From Bacteroidales bacterium (lineage in GTDB: Bacteria; Bacteroidota; Bacteroidia; Bacteroidales; UBA10428): a stretch of 11,381 bases of DNA. Shown here piece by piece: positions 7,364-11,381 of the stretch. The stretch covers positions 1 to 11,381 of the forward strand of contig DNTK01000387.1 of NCBI GenBank assembly GCA_003508755.1, given 5' to 3'. The notes beneath the pieces were generated by a model that searched no databases, was not told the origin of the DNA, and was given only the letters and a program-made list of their open reading frames with translations. The position numbers and the translations under genes were made by a program. Position 1 is the first letter of the stretch; each line of letters opens with the position of its first letter.

Positions 7364-9298
7364 TTACTTCTGAATAATAATAGATTTAGTATGGTAGCTA
7401 CCCATTTTGGTTTTTAATTGGACATAATATACACCGCTTGGAAGAGCTGTTAAATCAAGCTTTTTCTCATCGTTAAAACCATCCCATAGCTCCCGGTGAA
7501 CAACCTTACCTTCCGGACTAATTACACTAAGTGTTGCTATTCCTGTTAACCCTTTTACAGTGAAGGTTCCCACACCTCTTGTGGGAAATATCTCAACGAT
7601 GGCATCAGGTTGGGTTAATTGGTAGGATACTCCGTTAACATCTACATTTATTTTCACGAAAGTTTCGTCGCACAGCGAGCCATAATCTTGCGCGCATACC
7701 GAGTACATTACTGTATCAATACCATACTCGAACCCAACTTTTGGTCGGTAACTAAGCGTATTATCACCCTTGATTTCGGCAATACCTAATTCTGTATCCC
7801 GGGTAATTTCCACAATAATTTGTCCTTCAAAAAAATCGTTGCTTAAAATTGGAATAGTAACACTGCTTTGCTCGGGTGTTATTTCACTGCTATCGGGTTC
7901 ACAGACCGGCCTTACTGCAACGATGTCACCCTGGTAAAACCGATGAGCAAATTCCTGGTAATACAGGTTTGCAATTTCCTGGTCATGAACAATAAGTGTA
8001 TTCTCATCATTTCTGTCTTTTGCTGAAGTAGACCAGTTGTGGCAACCTGTAAGTAGCATTGGGTCCGAATCACTGGTAGTGTGATCCACAATCATGTATT
8101 TATGGTGCATGATACCAGGTTCTCCCATTGTTCTGAAGTTGCTGTCGAGGCTGGTCACCAGAATATTATCCTGAGAATATTCATCAATATCGTCGATAAT
8201 CAGTAAGGTTTCTGCACCAGCATTCTTACTATCTCGTATAGCCCTCGCAATATCTTCACGGGTAATGAGCATGGTAGCAATATGAAGCTCACTACTGGCT
8301 GAGTTTATTACTTCAATGATCTTATCATGAGCACCATCTGTTGGGCTGAAATAGCTTTCGACGCGTTTTCCCCCTATAATAAACTCGTGTGGTGTGTTAT
8401 CTTCCTTGTCAAAGCCAAATTTTGCCAGTGAGACATTTGGTGTAGCTCCCGTTGAGCCAAACATTTCATTAAACTCCATGGTGTATGCTAGAGCCAGGCT
8501 TTTATCCTGAATGATGATAACATCATTCGGATCGGTATTCAGTTGTCCGCTGGTAAAGTTGGTCGAACCGGTCCAGACGATGGCATCGTTCGCATTTGCT
8601 GTATTTGCATCAATAACAACAAATTTATTGTGCATGATGCCATATTCCGAAGAGGTTGGACTGGCAATTTTTCCAATGGATCCGTTTAATTGATCTACAC
8701 CGGTATTTGCTCTGCCACCATCATAGACAACTCTTACGGTCACGCCGCGATTATGAGCAGCATTCAGTGCCGATGAAATCTGAGCACTGTTGTAAGTATC
8801 CATATTGTAGGTTGCAAAATCAATTGTGCTTTTAGCCCGGTTCAGGTAATTTACAAGGGTATCGGCAATGGCATTTTCCACATAAATGGCTTTGATGCTT
8901 ATGGCCTTTGAGGTATCAACGGTAGCATTAAAATAAACTTTAATATCACCGGTTGATTCTGAGGAAGTGATATGAATCATCACTTTCCCGGAATAGGCCG
9001 TATCGCTCCCGGAAACACTGAAAGGCTGCATGTATACAAGGGTCGAAGCAGTTAAACCGGAAATAGATAATTGATGTGTTGTGCCAGTCCCTGCTTCCTT
9101 TACTGGAGGTTGCTCAAGTGAGGGTGTGTTACCCCAGAAAGCTTCAGAGCTTCCTTCGGTATCGGTTGTCCAGGTTACATCAAAACCACTTGAAGTCAGG
9201 TTCTCAATTGTAGGTTCAGAAGTCATTGAAATCGATTGTGCTACAGATAATTGTATTAAAAGAAAGGTAGCTGCAGAAAGTAGTAGTTGTCTTATCAT
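7364..9298 (-). CDS. T9SS-secreted phospholipase D-like protein with two HKD motifs
   Basis: This 644-residue secreted phosphodiesterase belongs to the phospholipase D superfamily, whose members cleave phospholipids or nucleic acids through a phosphohistidine intermediate. It has a signal peptide (1 to about 20), a fibronectin type III-like domain (about 24-110), two PLD catalytic domains (about 135-283 and 310-455), an Ig/cadherin-like domain (462-553) and a T9SS type A sorting domain (564-644, ending SGVYYVQLKTK). Both HxKx4D motifs are intact: H223, K225, D230 with GSTNF at 244-248, and H398, K400, D405 with GCHNWS at 418-423. Two motifs in one chain give a complete active site. Nuclease and phospholipase activities cannot be separated by sequence; the neighbouring EEP enzyme and the OB-fold/lamin-tail protein favour a nuclease. 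It lies 81 nt downstream of the EEP gene with no clear promoter or terminator between, so co-transcription is likely. Confidence 0.9.
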   Translation of the reverse strand: MIRQLLLSAATFLLIQLSVAQSISMTSEPTIENLTSSGFDVTWTTDTEGSSEAFWGNTPSLEQPPVKEAGTGTTHQLSISGLTASTLVYMQPFSVSGSDTAYSGKVMIHITSSESTGDIKVYFNATVDTSKAISIKAIYVENAIADTLVNYLNRAKSTIDFATYNMDTYNSAQISSALNAAHNRGVTVRVVYDGGRANTGVDQLNGSIGKIASPTSSEYGIMHNKFVVIDANTANANDAIVWTGSTNFTSGQLNTDPNDVIIIQDKSLALAYTMEFNEMFGSTGATPNVSLAKFGFDKEDNTPHEFIIGGKRVESYFSPTDGAHDKIIEVINSASSELHIATMLITREDIARAIRDSKNAGAETLLIIDDIDEYSQDNILVTSLDSNFRTMGEPGIMHHKYMIVDHTTSDSDPMLLTGCHNWSTSAKDRNDENTLIVHDQEIANLYYQEFAHRFYQGDIVAVRPVCEPDSSEITPEQSSVTIPILSNDFFEGQIIVEITRDTELGIAEIKGDNTLSYRPKVGFEYGIDTVMYSVCAQDYGSLCDETFVKINVDVNGVSYQLTQPDAIVEIFPTRGVGTFTVKGLTGIATLSVISPEGKVVHRELWDGFNDEKKLDLTALPSGVYYVQLKTKMGSYHTKSIIIQK

Positions 9299-9357
9299 TT
9301 TATTTGATTTTTTCGGCTATGGGTGTTGTAAGTTAGCTATTCAGCAAACATCATATT

Positions 9358-9371
9358 TCATCCGAAGATGA
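9358..9371 (-). promoter_or_regulatory. cUUCGg tetraloop hairpin between the EEP and PLD genes
   Basis: The minus strand reads TCATC, TTCG, GATGA: a 5-bp stem closed by the very stable C(UUCG)G tetraloop, 8 nt after the EEP stop codon. No T-run follows, so it is not a typical terminator. It could stabilise an mRNA end or be chance. Confidence 0.4.
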
Positions 9372-9379
9372 TCATTGTG

Positions 9380-10420
9380 TTAATCTTTTTTTAAAATCAG
9401 GTATACCGGCAGGTGGTCGCTGTAGCCATTTAAATAGGTTTTCCCGCCAAAGGTTCGCAAGGGGTAACCGGCATATTTTCCTTCCTGTTGAAATAAGTAA
9501 TCTTTGTTGACTATTGCAAACTTTTGAAACTGATATCCATTTTCAACCTGCAAAAGTGCGGGTGTGATAATGATCTGGTCAAACAGGTTCCATTTTCCCT
9601 GGTACTTAAGTGTTCCCATACCGCTTTGAAATAACTCTGCAGAAGTATTTAAAAGCTGATTGGGTAAAATGCTGTCAGCATGAGCACTGGTGTTTAGATA
9701 GGCTTTAATACTTAAATTATCCGGGTCATCATTTAAATCACCCATTACAATCACAGAAGCCAGACTATCGGCGGCTAAAAGTGAGTCGGTTATATGTCGG
9801 GTTAATTGGGCTGCTGCCAGCCGTAATGGCTGACTTCTGAGTTCGCCGCCCCATCGTGAGGGCCAATGATTTACGATTAGATGAATTTTTTGCTTCTTCA
9901 CCGTACCCGATACAAGCAATTGATCGCGTGTGTAAATCCTTTTGCCACTTATGGGATCGAAAATATAAAGCGGGTAGGGCTTCGATGATTCCAACTTAAA
10001 CTTTTTGGGCTTGTAGACTAAAGCCACATCAATACCTCTTTTATCGGGCGAATTGTAATGAACAATGCGGTATTTTTTTTTCTTTAGGTTTTCATGCCTG
10101 ATAAGATCATTCAGTACCTGCTCATTCTCTACTTCGCATACTCCCAAAATGTCGGGTCCGTTTTTGAAATCATCATCGCTTCCGATTTCACCGATTACTT
10201 TTGCCAGGTTATCGAGCTTCTGATAATAGCGTTGAGAGTTCCATTCTCGTCTGCCTTCGGGGGTATATTCTGTATCGCGAACTCCCTCATTGTTTATGGT
10301 ATCAAAAAGGTTCTCCACGTTGTAAAAGGAGATAAGAATGCTCTGTTTATCGGTTTGTCCCCAGGCAAGGATGGGTGCTATAAGCAATATACTGAGGAAT
10401 AGTGATTTATGTCTGGGCAT
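9380..10420 (-). CDS. Secreted endonuclease/exonuclease/phosphatase (EEP) family enzyme
   Basis: This 346-residue protein has an N-terminal signal peptide (1 to about 22) and an EEP fold related to DNase I, exonuclease III and sphingomyelinases. Family active-site segments are all present: FYNVENLFD at 32-40 (N34 and E36), ILGVCEVEN at 91-99 (metal-binding E96 or E98), NHWPSRWGG at 184-192 (H185), MGDLNDDP at 226-233 (D228 and N230) and SDHLPVY at 334-340 (D335 and catalytic H336). It lacks a T9SS sorting domain, so it is expected in the periplasm or released by another route, unlike its neighbour. The FYNVENLFD plus NHWPSRWGG combination is typical of Bacteroidota EEP proteins annotated as nucleases or endonucleases, but hydrolysis of other phosphodiesters is possible. 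It is the first gene of a probable two-gene operon with the PLD-like gene. No consensus -7 box was found upstream; TATCTTTC on the minus strand near 10452-10459 is a one-mismatch candidate. Confidence 0.9.
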   Translation of the reverse strand: MPRHKSLFLSILLIAPILAWGQTDKQSILISFYNVENLFDTINNEGVRDTEYTPEGRREWNSQRYYQKLDNLAKVIGEIGSDDDFKNGPDILGVCEVENEQVLNDLIRHENLKKKKYRIVHYNSPDKRGIDVALVYKPKKFKLESSKPYPLYIFDPISGKRIYTRDQLLVSGTVKKQKIHLIVNHWPSRWGGELRSQPLRLAAAQLTRHITDSLLAADSLASVIVMGDLNDDPDNLSIKAYLNTSAHADSILPNQLLNTSAELFQSGMGTLKYQGKWNLFDQIIITPALLQVENGYQFQKFAIVNKDYLFQQEGKYAGYPLRTFGGKTYLNGYSDHLPVYLILKKD

Positions 10421-10545
10421 GATGAAGAATATTTTGTTGCATAAAAATAGAAAGATAAGCGAAGTAAGTGTTCATCCTTTGTCATCATTTTTACTTCAAT
10501 TTACATCAAAAAGTAACATCGTAACTATTGGGTTGAAATAAAAGA

Positions 10546-10570
10546 GAGTGGGAAAGTAATTTACCCACTC
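10546..10570 (-). promoter_or_regulatory. Terminator-like hairpin in the divergent intergenic region
   Basis: GAGTGGG (10546-10552) pairs perfectly with CCCACTC (10564-10570), and three further A-T pairs are possible with one bulged base. On the minus strand it is followed by a T-rich tail (CTCTTTTATTT). No minus-strand gene lies upstream within the window, so it may be a leader structure or attenuator for the EEP operon, or mark the end of an unseen small or antisense transcript. Confidence 0.45.
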
Positions 10571-10722
10571 CCGGAAAAACCGAACCAAATAATCTTTGAA
10601 ATCATCAAATAATTATTGGTAACCTAATGTATAATAGTTGATGGTAACCAATCCAAAATGGTTGCTCGTCAAAGAAAAATAGTTTTGGAAATAAATCAGA
10701 TGGCTTTAAACAACTATTGTAC

Positions 10723-10730
10723 TATGTTTG
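10723..10730 (+). promoter_or_regulatory. Candidate -7 promoter box for the pyrophosphatase gene
   Basis: TATGTTTG is an exact TAnnTTTG match 45 nt before ATG 10776, implying a leader of about 40 nt. No TTG or TTTG lies at the normal -33 spacing. Confidence 0.45.
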
Positions 10731-10775
10731 TTGTGCTCAATTACACTTTAAACATTTTCTAAACAAAGAGAAATT

Positions 10776-11381
10776 ATGGCAAACCAATTAATGGATCCAA
10801 TTGGCCGGTTAATGGGGCTACGCTACAAGTCACATCCCTGGCATGGAGTTGAAGTTGGACCCGATGCACCAGAGGTAATTATTAGTTTTATCGAAATGGT
10901 GCCTACCGATACGGTGAAATATGAAGTCGACAAAGTTACGGGCTACCTTAGAATTGATCGACCACAAAAATATTCCAATGTTGTTCCGGCACTATATGGG
11001 TTTATTCCACAGACTTATTCAGGAACTAAAGTTGCGGAATATGCGATGGAAAAATCCGGCTTAAAAGAGATCAAGGGTGATGGTGACCCGATAGATATCT
11101 GTATCTTAACCGAGAAAGATATTGCCCATGGTGACATATTAGCACGTGTGCGCCCAATAGGAGGATTTAGAATGATTGATGGTGACGAAGCCGATGATAA
11201 AATAGTTGCCGTATTAAACAACGATGCGTTTTATGATACATATACCGGCATCTCCGATCTTCCCGATCTGGTTACTGATCGGCTGATGCACTATTTCTTA
11301 ACCTACAAAGATCTGCCCGGAAATAAAGCCGAAACACAAATTACCCACACCTACAGCAGGGAAGAGGCGCATGAGGTAATT
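10776..11381 (+). CDS. ppa: Inorganic pyrophosphatase, family I, 3' end cut by window
   Basis: This cytosolic enzyme hydrolyses diphosphate to two phosphates, pulling biosynthetic reactions forward. 202 codons are present without a stop; by alignment from memory with the E. coli enzyme only the last few residues are missing. The signature DGDPID is at residues 102-107 (D102, D104 and D107, equivalent to E. coli D65, D67 and D70). Other matching active-site residues are E40, K48, E50, R62, Y74, D135, D140, K142, Y177 and K178. The position of E. coli Y51 is V70 here. About 20 extra residues (81-100) sit between the YGFIP segment and the signature, as in the longer bacterial subgroup. The start at 10776 has an A-rich upstream stretch (AAAGAGAAATT) rather than a Shine-Dalgarno sequence, normal for this phylum. 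It is divergent from the EEP-PLD pair. Family I identity is secure. Confidence 0.95.
   Translation, partial: MANQLMDPIGRLMGLRYKSHPWHGVEVGPDAPEVIISFIEMVPTDTVKYEVDKVTGYLRIDRPQKYSNVVPALYGFIPQTYSGTKVAEYAMEKSGLKEIKGDGDPIDICILTEKDIAHGDILARVRPIGGFRMIDGDEADDKIVAVLNNDAFYDTYTGISDLPDLVTDRLMHYFLTYKDLPGNKAETQITHTYSREEAHEVI

Larger units (their letters stand above)
10421..10775. other. Divergent intergenic region between the EEP and pyrophosphatase genes
   Basis: These 355 nt separate divergent genes. They contain a hairpin at 10546-10570, a direct repeat TGGTAACC at 10617-10624 and 10642-10649, and a -7 box for the pyrophosphatase at 10723. No coding frame or known RNA is recognisable. Confidence 0.55.

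Noticed and set aside
9081..9371. A 96-codon plus-strand frame covering the PLD gene start and the gap upstream of it
   Set aside because: Most of it is antisense to the PLD signal peptide and FN3 region, and it has no family resemblance or promoter.

Overview
The window looks like chromosome of a member of the Bacteroidota, probably a free-living and perhaps marine relative of the Marinilabiliales. Two long secreted proteins end in the type A C-terminal sorting domain of the type IX secretion system, which is essentially confined to this phylum. Start sites lack clear Shine-Dalgarno sequences, several genes have the Bacteroidota -7 box TAnnTTTG, and intergenic DNA is AT-rich. The order-level placement is inference only.

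Layout. Positions 1-1044 (minus strand) hold a HAD-family phosphatase and, overlapping its 3' end by 14 nt, a PAP2-family membrane phosphatase. The PAP2 gene runs off the left edge and appears frameshifted at an A7 tract. Positions 1200-2069 (minus) encode a membrane-anchored LytTR DNA-binding regulator. Divergent from it, 2337-2873 (plus) encodes a stand-alone LUD-domain (LutC-like) protein followed by a terminator hairpin. After a 443-nt intergenic stretch, 3317-6928 (plus) encodes a 1203-residue secreted multidomain protein. It carries two lamin-tail domains, an SbsA-type Ig domain, a KRE9/KNH-like domain, an OB-fold resembling that of ExeM-type extracellular nucleases, four Ig-like repeats and a T9SS sorting domain, and it has a strong terminator. 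Converging on it from the minus strand are a probable two-gene operon: 9380-10420, a secreted endonuclease/exonuclease/phosphatase (EEP) enzyme, followed 81 nt downstream by 7364-9298, a T9SS-secreted phospholipase D-like protein with two intact HKD motifs. At the right edge, divergent from the EEP gene, 10776-11381 (plus) is a family I inorganic pyrophosphatase cut by the window end.

How the genes fit together. The middle of the window reads as a cell-surface or extracellular phosphodiester-hydrolysis locus. The large protein has the accessory domains typical of extracellular nucleases (lamin tail, OB-fold, Ig) but no recognisable catalytic domain. Two secreted enzymes that could supply catalysis, EEP and PLD, are encoded opposite it. 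Five phosphoester or phosphoanhydride hydrolases (PAP2, HAD, PLD, EEP, pyrophosphatase) lie within 11.4 kb. Joint function in extracellular DNA or phosphate scavenging is an inference from domain content and proximity. No mobile element, CRISPR array, tRNA or rRNA was seen.
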